From Corynebacterium sp. 13CS0277 (GTDB taxonomy: Bacteria; Actinomycetota; Actinomycetes; Mycobacteriales; Mycobacteriaceae): a stretch of DNA of 64,000 nucleotides. The notes below the pieces were generated by a model. The model worked only from the letters and a program-made list of their open reading frames with translations, did no database searches and was not told the origin of the DNA. A program made the translations under genes and the position numbers. Positions 16,816 through 25,407 of the stretch are shown here, one piece after another. The first letter of the stretch is position 1. Each line of letters opens with the position of its first letter. Location of the stretch: the NCBI RefSeq assembly GCF_002994655.1, contig NZ_PPDL01000019.1, positions 1 to 64,000 of the forward strand, written 5' to 3'.

Positions 16816-17784
16816 TTAGCTCGTGGTGTCGTGGTGGGTCGTACCCCGGATCGTGTCGAGCGCGTCTGCCCCCATGCCGCGGGTGACGAGCTCTTTGAGC
16901 AGCGCATTTTCGGCCCGCAGGCGGGCGAGTTCCGCCTCGTGTTCACCTGCGTGCTCGCCCGTGTGTGCCTGCGCTTCTGCCTGCGGGGCCTGGGCGCTGG
17001 GGCTGTGTCCCGTCGTGGGGTGGGGCGGGGCGCTGCTGGCGGGCGCGCCGAGGCGGTGCGCCAACCAGTTGGAGGCAATACCGGCACCCGCGGCCAGCAG
17101 CACGAAACTGGCGGCCATGAGGATGGTGGCGATGATGCGGCCGGCGGCGGTGACGGGGGTGACGTCGCCGTAGCCGACGGTGGTGATGGTGGACACCGCC
17201 CACCACAGGGCGTCGGCGAAGGTGGTGATGGTCGCCCCGGGGGCGTTGCGTTCCGCGATGCGCACCATGATCGCGGAGAACACCGCCGCGATGACGATGC
17301 CTGCGCCGACGGTGGTGACGTAGCTCAGCCGCTTGCGGAACTGCAGGGCGCTCGTGGCGGCGACGGGGACGACGGCGAACAGTTGCAGCACGTGGAAGGC
17401 GGGCAGCACCGCGGCCAACAGGCGCACCGGGTGGTGGGCGATGTAGTGGAGTTTGTGTTTCGCGTGGGCGACGTCGATGAGGAAGTCGAAGGCGAAGAGG
17501 ATCCAGGTGATGATGACGAGGCTGCGCAGGCTCGCCCGCACCCACAGTGGCGTGGTGGCCAGGCCCGCGTCGAGGGCGAAGCAGGCAATGAACAGCGCGC
17601 TGGAGACCCCGAGGATGCGGCGGCGGTGTGCCAGCCAGAAGCGGCTAATGCCGCTGCCGGCCTGCTGTGCGGCGGCGGCCACATCCGCGGCATCGGCACG
17701 CGCCACGGCACCTGCCGCCGGTGTGTCCGTGGTGGGTTCTGCCGCCGTGGCTTTCGCTGCGTTGCTGTCCGCCTGGGGTGTCAC
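16816..17784 (-). CDS. Voltage-gated-like two-pore-helix potassium channel
   Basis: The 322-residue membrane protein has a disordered Ala-rich N terminus and about six hydrophobic segments between 60 and 235. The K+ selectivity filter TTVGYGD is at 201-207. After the pore comes a Pro/Ala/His linker and a C-terminal coiled coil with EAELARLRAENALLKELV. The region 82-110 resembles S1-S3 rather than a charged S4, so voltage sensing is doubtful. The GTG start overlaps the TGA of the upstream esterase as GTGA (17784-17781), showing translational coupling. It probably mediates passive K+ flux across the membrane. Confidence 0.85.
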   Translation of the reverse strand: MTPQADSNAAKATAAEPTTDTPAAGAVARADAADVAAAAQQAGSGISRFWLAHRRRILGVSSALFIACFALDAGLATTPLWVRASLRSLVIITWILFAFDFLIDVAHAKHKLHYIAHHPVRLLAAVLPAFHVLQLFAVVPVAATSALQFRKRLSYVTTVGAGIVIAAVFSAIMVRIAERNAPGATITTFADALWWAVSTITTVGYGDVTPVTAAGRIIATILMAASFVLLAAGAGIASNWLAHRLGAPASSAPPHPTTGHSPSAQAPQAEAQAHTGEHAGEHEAELARLRAENALLKELVTRGMGADALDTIRGTTHHDTTS

Positions 17785-19454
17785 CGGGGCCCTTCCTGCT
17801 CGTTGTCGTCGGTGCCGATTGTAGGGGACCAGGCGGCCCGCACCGCCGCCAGGGGGTCGCGGCTGCGAGAGGCGGTGCCGGTGACGATGTTGAACTCCAC
17901 CTCAACCCGGCCGGGCCGGTACTGCGGCCACGAGGGCGTGCGGCCGCGGGCGAAGTCGACGACCGCCCGGTGAAGGGGCGCCGCCACTTGGTAGGTGTGG
18001 GCGTTCGGCTCCCCTTGGAGGAAGGTGGCCACCCGCTGGGGGTGGCGGTCGAAGCAGCCGAAGACGAGCGGCAGGTCGGCGCAGTGCACCGCCGGGCGCT
18101 CCGGCGTGCCGGTGAGCTCCGCGAGCCACACCGGCCCCGGTGCGCCTTCGGCGATGTCCGCCACCCAGCGGCGGATGGTGGAATCGCCGACGAGGCGGCC
18201 ACCGACGTGGCCGGGGTCGATGGTGGCCGCCTGGGAGAGGTACTCCCGGGAGCGCACGCCTAAGCGACGGGCCATGAGCCGGGCGACAAGCGGCCCCAGG
18301 CCGTGGGCGTCGCACCAGCGGGCGACGGGCTCGAGGTAGAACTCGTCGCGGGTGTGCGTGAGCAGGATCGGTATCTCGGCGAGTTCCGCGTTGTCCCAGG
18401 GGTGCGGCCCCAGGGCCGCGTCGTGGAGGAAGCGGGTGCGGAAGCGGCGGTAGCCGCGCGCCATCTTCTCAGGGCGGCTCGCCGCGAGCGCGGTGAGATG
18501 CCGGCGGGTGATGGGGGAGCCGAGGAAGAACCGCAGCCACGGGCGGCGCGAGTCGAAGCTGGCGCGGGGGAACCCCGGGGAGGCGGCGACAACGCGACGG
18601 AAACTGCCCCGAAAGTGGTCGCGGCGCGCCAACCACAGGGCAATGCCCGCCCCGGCGGATTGGCCCACCAGGGTCACGTTGGTGGGGTCCCCGCCGAAGG
18701 CCTCGATGTTTTTCTGCACCCACTCCAACCCCAGCTGGCAGTCCTCCACACCGCGGTAGTAGCCGGGCGCGTCGTCGTGGAAGCGGGCGAAGCCTTCCAG
18801 CCCCAGCCGGTAGCCGAGGGAGACGAACACGCAGCCGGATTCCGCGAAGCGGGTGCCCTGGTACCAGGCGCCGTCGTGGTGGCCGTGCTCGTAGCGGCCG
18901 CCGTGGATGAACACCACCACCGGCAGGTCGGCGGGCGGGACGTGGGGTGCCGGGAGGGTGGCGACCGGGCAGGTGACGGTGAGCCCCAACTCGCGGGCCT
19001 TCGGGGTGGTGCAGTCGACGGGATCCTCGCCGAAGCGGGTGACCAGCCGGCTGTGGCCGAAGGCGTCGGCCTCCAGGTGGGGGATGGAGTAGAACGTGGC
19101 GGTCGCCGCGTACGCCGCCTCCCCGGGGTTGAGCCCGTCGCCGGGCACCCCGCGCGCGAAGCCGGGTGCCGCGCCCGCCGCCGCGGCATCGGCCGCAGCA
19201 AGTCCGCCTGCGCGGCTGCTGCGGGAGAGCTCGGCGGCGATTTCTTCCCCGAGGGCCGTGTGATCGGTGGAGTGCAGCTCCCGCAGGTCATCGGGGGCCG
19301 CGGGCGTGCCGGTGGCGTCCCGGAGTACGCCGTCTGCGGCGGCGGTGGGGGCCGCGTCTGCCTCGTCGCTCGCGCCGGCAACCCCGATCGCCATGGCGCT
19401 GGGTTCGTTGGTGACGCCGCGGATCCGCCCCGCAGCTACAGTGACCTGCATCAT
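17781..19454 (-). CDS. Type-B carboxylesterase/lipase family protein
   Basis: The 557-residue alpha/beta hydrolase shows the type-B signature GQSAGAG with the nucleophile Ser266. The oxyanion segment VVVFIHGGRYEHGHHDG is at 179-195. The N-terminal TVAAGRIRGV is the usual start of the family. Roughly 100 residues between it and the next conserved block are Ala/Asp-rich and unlike typical members, which suggests an inserted linker. The His and acid residues lie later and cannot be fixed by eye. No signal peptide is seen, so it should be cytoplasmic. TATCAT 8 bases before ATG 19454 predicts a leaderless message. It is cotranscribed with the potassium channel gene. Confidence 0.85.
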   Translation of the reverse strand: MMQVTVAAGRIRGVTNEPSAMAIGVAGASDEADAAPTAAADGVLRDATGTPAAPDDLRELHSTDHTALGEEIAAELSRSSRAGGLAAADAAAAGAAPGFARGVPGDGLNPGEAAYAATATFYSIPHLEADAFGHSRLVTRFGEDPVDCTTPKARELGLTVTCPVATLPAPHVPPADLPVVVFIHGGRYEHGHHDGAWYQGTRFAESGCVFVSLGYRLGLEGFARFHDDAPGYYRGVEDCQLGLEWVQKNIEAFGGDPTNVTLVGQSAGAGIALWLARRDHFRGSFRRVVAASPGFPRASFDSRRPWLRFFLGSPITRRHLTALAASRPEKMARGYRRFRTRFLHDAALGPHPWDNAELAEIPILLTHTRDEFYLEPVARWCDAHGLGPLVARLMARRLGVRSREYLSQAATIDPGHVGGRLVGDSTIRRWVADIAEGAPGPVWLAELTGTPERPAVHCADLPLVFGCFDRHPQRVATFLQGEPNAHTYQVAAPLHRAVVDFARGRTPSWPQYRPGRVEVEFNIVTGTASRSRDPLAAVRAAWSPTIGTDDNEQEGPR

Positions 19455-19473
19455 AGGTGGTTATGATAGTTGC
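19455..19473. promoter_or_regulatory. Bidirectional promoter with overlapping -10 boxes
   Basis: Only 19 bases separate the esterase ATG (minus) and the peptidase GTG (plus). The plus -10 TATGAT (19462-19467) and the minus -10 TATCAT (19468-19463) are read from the same seven bases on opposite strands. Each lies 6-8 bases from its start codon, so both messages would be leaderless. Confidence 0.7.
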
Positions 19474-21528
19474 GTGAACCCCTTGATTGCACCCAGCCCC
19501 CTGCCCTACGAGCTACCCCCGTTCGACGAGATCCGCCCCGAGCACTACCTGCCCGCCTTCCTCGTCGCCCTCGACGACCACGACGCCGAAATCGCCGCCA
19601 TCGTCGCCAACCCCGAGCAGCCCACCTGGGAGAACACGGTGGAGGCCCTGGAGCGCTCCGGCCGGGCACTGCAGCGCGTCGAGGCGGTGTTTTTCAACCT
19701 GCACGGCACCGACTCCACCGAGGAGTTCGACCGCATCGCCGCCGAGGTGCTGCCGAAGCTCGCCGCCCACGAGGACGCGCTGTACCAAAACACCGCCCTC
19801 TACGAGCGGATTCAGGCAGCACCCCTGCCGGAGGGGGACGGGGAAGCACCCCGGCTCAAGGAGAAACTGCTGCGGGCCTTCGCCCGCCAGGGCGCGGACC
19901 TGGAGCCGCACGCCAAGCAGGAACTGTCCCGCATCAACGCCCGCCTGGCCACCCTGGCGGAGGAGTTCGGCAAGAACCTGCGGGAGTCCACCAAGGAACT
20001 GGCGGTGAGCCTCGACGAGGCGGCCACCGCCGGCTGGGATGAGGCGCGCCGGGCGGCGGCCGCGCAGGCTGCCGCCGACTATGGGCGCAGCGGTTTCCTT
20101 GTGCCCTTGGGCCTACCGGCGGTGCAGCCCGATCAGGTGGAGCTCGAGGATCCTGCGGCGCGCGCGCAGCTCATGGAAGCCTCCCTGGCCCGCGGGGCGA
20201 ACAACCGGGACGTTGTACTGGAGATCGTGGCGCTGCGGGCGCGCCGCGCCCAGCTGCTGGGGTTCGACACCCACGCCGACTACGTCATCGCGGAGGAAAC
20301 CGCAGGTACTCCTGCGGCGGTGATGACGCTGCTGCGGGACTTGGCCCCGGCCGCCGCGGCGAACGCTGCCGGCGAGTACAAGCTCCTCGCCGAGGAAGCA
20401 GACGGGGAGGTCACCGCCGCCGACTGGGCGTATTGGGAGGCGAAGGTCAAACAGCGCGACTTCGCGCTCGACGACGCGGCACTCAAGCCGTTTTTCCCGC
20501 TGCGGCAGGTGGTGGAGGACGGCGCGTTTTTCGCCGCGGAGCGCCTCTACGGCATCCGGCTGACCCGCCGGGAGGACCTGCGCGGCTACCACGAGGACGT
20601 CGACGTCTACGAGGTGCACGACGCGGACGGCGAGGCCATCGGCTTGTTCCTCACCGACTACTACGCGCGCCCCAGTAAGCGGGGCGGGGCGTGGATGAGT
20701 AGCTTCGTCGACCAGTCGGAGCTGCTCGGCACGAAGCCGGTCGTCGTCAACGTCATGAACATCACCAAGCCGGCCGATGACTCGGAGGCGCTGCTCACCC
20801 TCGACGAGGTGCGCACCGTCTTCCATGAGTTCGGCCACGGCCTCCACGGGCTGCTCAGCCAGGTGCGCTACCCGACGTTCAGCGGCACGAACGTGCCCCG
20901 CGACTACGTGGAGTTCCCCTCCCAGATCAACGAGAACTGGGCGCTCGACCCGGCGGTGCTCGACAACTACGCCCGCCACATCACCACCGGGGAGGTGCTC
21001 CCGCAGCGCCTGCGCGACGCGATTGCAGCCGCAGGCACGTTCGGCCAGGGCTTTGCGACCTCTGAGTACTTGGCGGCTGCCATCATCGACATGGCGTGGC
21101 ACAGCCTCGACCCGGCCGCGGCGGAGGCGCTGCGCGCCCGCGCGCAGGATGCCGCGGCTGGTGATGTCATTGAGGAGTTTGAACGCCAGGCGCTCGCCGC
21201 CGCCGGGCTGAGCGTGGACCACATCCACCCCCGCTACAAGACGCGGTTTTTCAACCACATCTTCGGCGGCGGCTACGCCGCCGGCTACTACTCCTACCTG
21301 TGGGCCGAGGCACTCGACGCCGACGGCTTCGACTGGTTCACCCAGGAAGGCGCCGCCGGTGTCGATGCCGATGCGGCCCGCGCCCGGGCTGCTGGTGCCC
21401 GCTTCCGCGAGCTGGTGCTCTCTGCGGGCGGTTCCCGGGACTTCGACGAGGCCTTCACGACCCTGCGGGGCCGGCCGAAGGATGTCGCCCCGCTGCTCGC
21501 GCGGCGCGGGCTGGGCGGCGCAGTCTAA
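19474..21528 (+). CDS. M3-family oligopeptidase (peptidyl-dipeptidase Dcp / OpdA type)
   Basis: The 684-residue zinc metallopeptidase degrades short peptides in the cytoplasm. The zinc motif HEFGH is at 451-455 in TVFHEFGHGLHGLLS, with the downstream Glu ligand expected in VEFPSQINENW. The C-terminal HPRYKTRFFNHIFGGGYAAGYYSYLWAE (read in two parts) is the family substrate-binding region. The length is normal for Dcp-like enzymes. GTG 19474 is chosen because TATGAT lies 6 bases upstream and homology begins at LIAPSPLPYELPPFDEIRPEHY. A small membrane-protein gene starts 3 bases after the stop and is probably cotranscribed. Confidence 0.93.
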   Translation: MNPLIAPSPLPYELPPFDEIRPEHYLPAFLVALDDHDAEIAAIVANPEQPTWENTVEALERSGRALQRVEAVFFNLHGTDSTEEFDRIAAEVLPKLAAHEDALYQNTALYERIQAAPLPEGDGEAPRLKEKLLRAFARQGADLEPHAKQELSRINARLATLAEEFGKNLRESTKELAVSLDEAATAGWDEARRAAAAQAAADYGRSGFLVPLGLPAVQPDQVELEDPAARAQLMEASLARGANNRDVVLEIVALRARRAQLLGFDTHADYVIAEETAGTPAAVMTLLRDLAPAAAANAAGEYKLLAEEADGEVTAADWAYWEAKVKQRDFALDDAALKPFFPLRQVVEDGAFFAAERLYGIRLTRREDLRGYHEDVDVYEVHDADGEAIGLFLTDYYARPSKRGGAWMSSFVDQSELLGTKPVVVNVMNITKPADDSEALLTLDEVRTVFHEFGHGLHGLLSQVRYPTFSGTNVPRDYVEFPSQINENWALDPAVLDNYARHITTGEVLPQRLRDAIAAAGTFGQGFATSEYLAAAIIDMAWHSLDPAAAEALRARAQDAAAGDVIEEFERQALAAAGLSVDHIHPRYKTRFFNHIFGGGYAAGYYSYLWAEALDADGFDWFTQEGAAGVDADAARARAAGARFRELVLSAGGSRDFDEAFTTLRGRPKDVAPLLARRGLGGAV

Positions 21529-21531
21529 GCC

Positions 21532-21879
21532 GTGGACAGCATCCATGTGCGTGATGTCCCGGGCATGACGCGGGGGATTACACCGGTCCTCGACGCGATC
21601 GCCCAGTGGCTGACCGGCCTGCCGCTGGTGTGGCAGACGCTCGTCGTCGCCGCCGTCGCTATCCCCGCCTGCGGGGTGCTGGCGGTGCTGCTGCTGCGCG
21701 CCATTGATGTGGCGGGCGCGGCCACCTACAAGCTGTTCAACCATGCGGACGCGCCGACGGCGAAGCTGCGGATCATCCCCGCCCGCCGCGGGCACACGAC
21801 CCCCGGCACCCGCGTTGTCGTCGACACCCCGCCCCGGGCGCTGGCCGAGGAGACCGGGGATGACCCCGGGGACCCTTGA
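21532..21879 (+). CDS. Small membrane protein, unknown function
   Basis: The 115-residue protein starts at GTG 21532, three bases after the peptidase stop, so it is likely in the same message. One strong hydrophobic helix (about 33-60, VWQTLVVAAVAIPACGVLAVLLL) anchors it. The C terminus is polar and Pro-rich and contains IIPARRGHTTPGTRVVVDTPPRALAEETGDD. No family was recognised. The spacing suggests dependence on peptidase translation. Confidence 0.65.
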   Translation: MDSIHVRDVPGMTRGITPVLDAIAQWLTGLPLVWQTLVVAAVAIPACGVLAVLLLRAIDVAGAATYKLFNHADAPTAKLRIIPARRGHTTPGTRVVVDTPPRALAEETGDDPGDP

Positions 21880-21933
21880 CGGCTAAGCCCACCCAGGAGG
21901 ACCCCGCGGCCGGTCGCGGGGCCCGCTCTGCGT

Positions 21934-21939
21934 TAGAGT
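21934..21939 (+). promoter_or_regulatory. Predicted -10 box before the 35-residue protein
   Basis: TAGAGT matches the TANNNT pattern used across this window and would start a leader of about 85 bases ending with AAGGAG before the small membrane protein. Confidence 0.4.
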
Positions 21940-22030
21940 AGGTGGGCTATCACCTGCGTCGGTGGGGTGCGCAGTGCGCGTCCACCCCCACCGACAGTTA
22001 TCGTCCCTCCCCGAAGGAGCACCGCGCCCC

Positions 22031-22138
22031 GTGAGCAAGAAGCCGAACAAGTACCCGCAGTCGCGAGTCAAGCTCGCCCTGTTTTTCCTCCTGGCGCTCG
22101 TCATCGTGATGTGGGCGGTCAGCCAGTTCACCGCTTAG
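22031..22138 (+). CDS. 35-residue single-helix membrane protein
   Basis: A GTG at 22031 opens a 35-residue frame: a basic N terminus (SKKPNKYPQSRVK), one clean hydrophobic helix (LALFFLLALVIVMWAV) and a short polar end. AAGGAG lies 11 bases upstream and a TANNNT box farther up. The positive-inside arrangement and the ribosome site argue for a real gene, and it ends 10 bases before yccF, so they may be cotranscribed. Function unknown. Confidence 0.6.
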   Translation: MSKKPNKYPQSRVKLALFFLLALVIVMWAVSQFTA

Positions 22139-22148
22139 TGTGGGGGCT

Positions 22149-22523
22149 ATGAAACTTCTGCTCAACATCATTTGGCTGCTCTTCGGCGGCCTGTGGCTGG
22201 CTGCGGGCTACATGCTCGCCGGTGTCATTGCCTGCGTGTTCATCGTGACGATTCCCGCCGGTGTGGCCTCCTTCCGGATGGCGTCCTATGCCCTGTGGCC
22301 TTTCGGCCGGGAGGTGCAGGAGATCCCCGGCGCGGGTGCGATGAGTGGCCTGGCGAACCTCATCTGGTTCCTCGTCGCCGGCCTGTGGCTGGCCATGGGC
22401 CACGTCACCACGGCCGTCGCCCAGGCGGTGACCATCGTTGGTCTGCCGTTGGCGATCGCGAACGTGAAGATGATCCCGGTGACCTGCTTCCCCTTCGGCA
22501 AGCGCATCGTGGAGACCCGCTAG
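22149..22523 (+). CDS. yccF: YccF-family inner membrane protein
   Basis: The 124-residue protein consists of two similar halves, each with the YccF (DUF307) pattern. The first is NIIWLLFGGLWLAAGYMLAG with WPFGREV; the second is NLIWFLVAGLWLAMGHV with FPFGKRIV. Each half gives two membrane helices. The length fits the family. Function is unknown, although YccF proteins are widespread. ATG 22149 is the first residue of homology. It is directly downstream of the 35-residue membrane protein. Confidence 0.88.
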   Translation: MKLLLNIIWLLFGGLWLAAGYMLAGVIACVFIVTIPAGVASFRMASYALWPFGREVQEIPGAGAMSGLANLIWFLVAGLWLAMGHVTTAVAQAVTIVGLPLAIANVKMIPVTCFPFGKRIVETR

Positions 22524-22785
22524 GGGCGGGCACGTAGGGCACCTGGGCCCCGGGGTGATCGTGCCGCCGACGCGGGGCACCCACCCCGCAGCGGCAAGGC
22601 CCAGCAGGGGCCGCAGGCGCCCACACACCCACCACGCCCGCACCGGGTGTGCCGGGGACTTACGGATGTATCAGTCCCGTGGCACGCGCACTGGTGCGGG
22701 CGTGGTGTGTTTTCTCCTCCTTGTGCGTGTTGCCTGGGCACGCGGCAGGACGCACACAGTCGCCCTGGGGGAGCGCGTGGGGTGC

Positions 22786-24390
22786 TTAGTCGTCGCGGCC
22801 CAGCATCGTGGCGATCGCTGTCTTGTACAGGTCGGCCTTCGCCCCGTAGACGACCTGTACGCCGCCGGAGACGTCAAAAATACCGGCCGCGCCCAGGGCA
22901 GTGAGCGCCGGGCGGTCGATGAGGCTGCTGTCGGCGACGCTCACCCGCAGGCGGGTGATGCAGGCGTCGATGTCTTCAATGTTGTCGGCCCCGCCGAGCG
23001 CTGCCAGCACCTGGGTGGCTTCCCGGGTGATGGTGTCGGTGTCGCCGTCGGCGTCCATGAGGTCCACCTCCACCGCATCGTCCCCTCCCGTGGTGTTCCC
23101 CGCCCCGGCGTCTGTGCCACTGGTGGCGTCGTCGGCCGGGTCGTCGAAACGGCCAGGGGTGGCCACATTGAAGCGGGTGATGAACAGGCGGAAGGTGACG
23201 TAGTACAGGGCGAACCAGAACACGCCGACGACGATGACGTACATCCAGTGCGTCTTCGCCTCCCCCTGGAAGACACCAAAGAGCAGGAAGTCGATGAGCC
23301 CGCCGGAGAAGGTGTTGCCGATGCGGATCTGCAGCAGGTCCGCGACGAGGAAGCTCAAGCCATCGAAGACGGCGTGGATGACGTAGAGCGCCGGGGCGGC
23401 GAAGAGGAACATGAACTCCAGCGGCTCCGTAATGCCGGTCATGAAGCTGGTGAGCGCCACCGACAGGAACAGGCCCGCGTACTTGGCGCGCTTGGCTTTC
23501 GGCACGCAGTGGTACATCGCCAGGGCCGCGCCGGGCAGGCCGAACATCATGGTGTCGAAACGGCCCGCGAAGAAGCGGGTGCCGTCCGTGAACATGCCGG
23601 TGTGGTTGGCGTCGGCGAGCTGCGCGAAGAAGATCTTCTGCGCGCCGACGATCTGCTCCCCGGCGACCGTTTCCACGCCACCGAGCTCCGTGTACCAGAA
23701 CATCGGATAGATGGTGTGGTGCAGGCCCACCGCGCCCGCCAGCCGCAGGATGAACCCGTAGAGGAACGTGCCCGCCGCACCCAGGGAGGCAATGCCCTCC
23801 CCGGCGGTGACCAGGCCCCGCTGGAACGGGGGCCACAGCAGGAAGAACACGGTGCCGACGCCGATCGCGGCGGCCGCGGTGACGATGGGCACGAAGCGGG
23901 AGCCGCCGAAGAAGCCGAGGATCTGCGGCAGCTGAATATCGTGGTAGCGGTTGTGCAACCACACCGCGATGGAGCCCATCACCAGGGCGCCGATGATGCC
24001 GGTGTCGATGGCCTCCCCGTCGGGGTTGAACACCTCCAACAGGGAGGAGGTGGTGGCCGTCATGACGAAGTAGCCGACCACACCCGCCAGCGCCGCCGTG
24101 CCCTTATCGCGGGTCGCCAACCCGATACACAGGCCCACGGTGAGCAGCAACGCCAGGTTGCTGAAGATGACAGACCCGGCCTGGGTCATCACTGTGAACA
24201 CGCCCTGGGCGACGTGGTTGCCGAGGGCCGGGTAGGCGGCGACTGTTGTCGGGTTCGACAACGCCCCACCAATACCCAATAGCAGGCCCGCGGCGGGGAG
24301 GATCGCGATCGGCAGCATGAACGCCTTGCCGAGTTTCTGCATGGTTTTAAACGCCCGCCCGCCGCGGCGGGCAGACTGTGTCGCAGTCAT
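22786..24390 (-). CDS. PTS EIICB, glucose/N-acetylglucosamine family
   Basis: The 534-residue permease takes up a hexose or amino-hexose and phosphorylates it. The EIIC membrane part (about 10-420) shows KLGKAFMLPIAILPAAGLLLGIGGAL, HHTIYPMFWYTELGG and GITEPLEFMFLFAAP, the last a conserved sugar-binding loop. After an acidic linker the EIIB domain follows, with the phospho-Cys477 in DACITRLRVSV. No EIIA domain is attached, so EIIA must come from another protein. The glucose or GlcNAc choice cannot be made by eye. ATG 24390 is used, with AAGGAG about 14 bases upstream. Its leader holds a hairpin and a palindrome. Confidence 0.9.
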   Translation of the reverse strand: MTATQSARRGGRAFKTMQKLGKAFMLPIAILPAAGLLLGIGGALSNPTTVAAYPALGNHVAQGVFTVMTQAGSVIFSNLALLLTVGLCIGLATRDKGTAALAGVVGYFVMTATTSSLLEVFNPDGEAIDTGIIGALVMGSIAVWLHNRYHDIQLPQILGFFGGSRFVPIVTAAAAIGVGTVFFLLWPPFQRGLVTAGEGIASLGAAGTFLYGFILRLAGAVGLHHTIYPMFWYTELGGVETVAGEQIVGAQKIFFAQLADANHTGMFTDGTRFFAGRFDTMMFGLPGAALAMYHCVPKAKRAKYAGLFLSVALTSFMTGITEPLEFMFLFAAPALYVIHAVFDGLSFLVADLLQIRIGNTFSGGLIDFLLFGVFQGEAKTHWMYVIVVGVFWFALYYVTFRLFITRFNVATPGRFDDPADDATSGTDAGAGNTTGGDDAVEVDLMDADGDTDTITREATQVLAALGGADNIEDIDACITRLRVSVADSSLIDRPALTALGAAGIFDVSGGVQVVYGAKADLYKTAIATMLGRDD

Positions 24391-24419
24391 GGGGAAAACA
24401 CTCTCCTTGGGTGGAGGAC

Positions 24420-24479
24420 ACACCACGCGCCATAAGGATCGCGCCGCAGGTGGCGCGCGTGCGTGGTGTCACTGACACC
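24420..24479 (-). promoter_or_regulatory. Leader hairpin and 15-bp palindrome upstream of the PTS gene
   Basis: ACACCACGC (24420-24428) can pair with GCGTGGTGT (24461-24469). Overlapping its outer arm is GGTGTCACTGACACC (24465-24479), a perfect 7-bp inverted repeat with a one-base centre. This looks like a dimeric repressor operator or a competing RNA structure controlling sugar uptake. Confidence 0.5.
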
Positions 24480-24639
24480 CTCGAAGTTAGTCGATGCTCA
24501 CATCCGTGGAGAAGTGCCGTGTGCCTCACGTGGAGGTGGCCCCGCCCGGCCGGGTGGGGCGCTGGGATGCGCCCGGTGTGGTTCAATCGGGGTGGCCGAG
24601 CCACCCGCCGACGTGTGTGAAAGAGCAGAAGGTACGACT

Positions 24640-25281
24640 ATGGCGCTGGAACTGAAACCTTTGAAAATTGCCGACCACCAGGCGGTCATCGACGCCGCCA
24701 TCGCCGGCATGCTCCCGGACGACTACCTCTCCGAGGGGGTGCTGCTGCAGGCCTATGGGCGGTATTTCTTCTACGACCACCTGCTGCGCGCCACGCACGT
24801 GCTGGCCGCCTATGAGGGCGACACCCTGGCGGGCGTGATGCTGGTGCGGCTCAACAGCCAGCCGCCGGCGACCCGCTCCTGGTGGCGGTCGGCGTTCGTG
24901 CGCGGCATTGGCGCCCTGGATCACCTCAGCCGCATGGGGCGGGCCTACGCCCAGGCGAATGCCGCCATGCTCAGCGACTACCTCACCCACAGCCCCGTCG
25001 ATGGGGAGATCAGCTTCCTTGTCGCCATCCCCGGCACCGGCATCAAGGGCGTGGGCCGCTACCTCCTGGGGGAGCTGGCGCGCCTCGCGCCGGGCAAGCA
25101 CCTGTTCCTCTACACCGATGATGGCTGCAACTACGGCTTCTACGACGCCATGGGCTTTAGCCGCACCGGCACCCGCACCATCACCTTCCCCGGCCCGAAG
25201 AAGAAGGATTCGACCGGCCCGCGCCCCGAGGCGACCTTGGAGTGCATGATGTACACGGTCACATTGCCCACAGACGTCTAA
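24640..25281 (+). CDS. GNAT-family N-acetyltransferase
   Basis: The 213-residue protein has the GNAT acetyl-CoA fold. An N-terminal region contains ADHQAVIDAAIAGM, the central strand is HVLAAYEGDTLAGVMLVRL, and the acetyl-CoA loop region is FLVAIPGTGIKGVGRYLLGEL. The segment LYTDDGCNYGFYDAMGFSRTGTR is the usual late element with Tyr and Phe near the active site. Substrate unknown. AGAAGG about 7 bases before ATG 24640 supports the start. It is divergent from the PTS gene and convergent with the helicase gene. Confidence 0.85.
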   Translation: MALELKPLKIADHQAVIDAAIAGMLPDDYLSEGVLLQAYGRYFFYDHLLRATHVLAAYEGDTLAGVMLVRLNSQPPATRSWWRSAFVRGIGALDHLSRMGRAYAQANAAMLSDYLTHSPVDGEISFLVAIPGTGIKGVGRYLLGELARLAPGKHLFLYTDDGCNYGFYDAMGFSRTGTRTITFPGPKKKDSTGPRPEATLECMMYTVTLPTDV

Positions 25282-25298
25282 GTCCCGGCACCCCGTGC

Positions 25299-25316
25299 CC
25301 CCGCCCGCAGGCGGGG
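25299..25316. terminator. GC hairpin between convergent GNAT and helicase genes
   Basis: CCCCGCC (25299-25305) pairs with GGCGGGG (25310-25316) around a CGCA loop. There is no U-run, so efficiency is doubtful, but the position between two convergent genes fits a terminator. Confidence 0.4.
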
Positions 25317-25407
25317 TGGGTCAACGTCGGGGGCGCCTGCCATGCGGCCTGCCCGCCCGGCCGCACCCCAGGAGGATGGGCATCACCGGGCGGGAGGCGA
25401 CAGTCTC

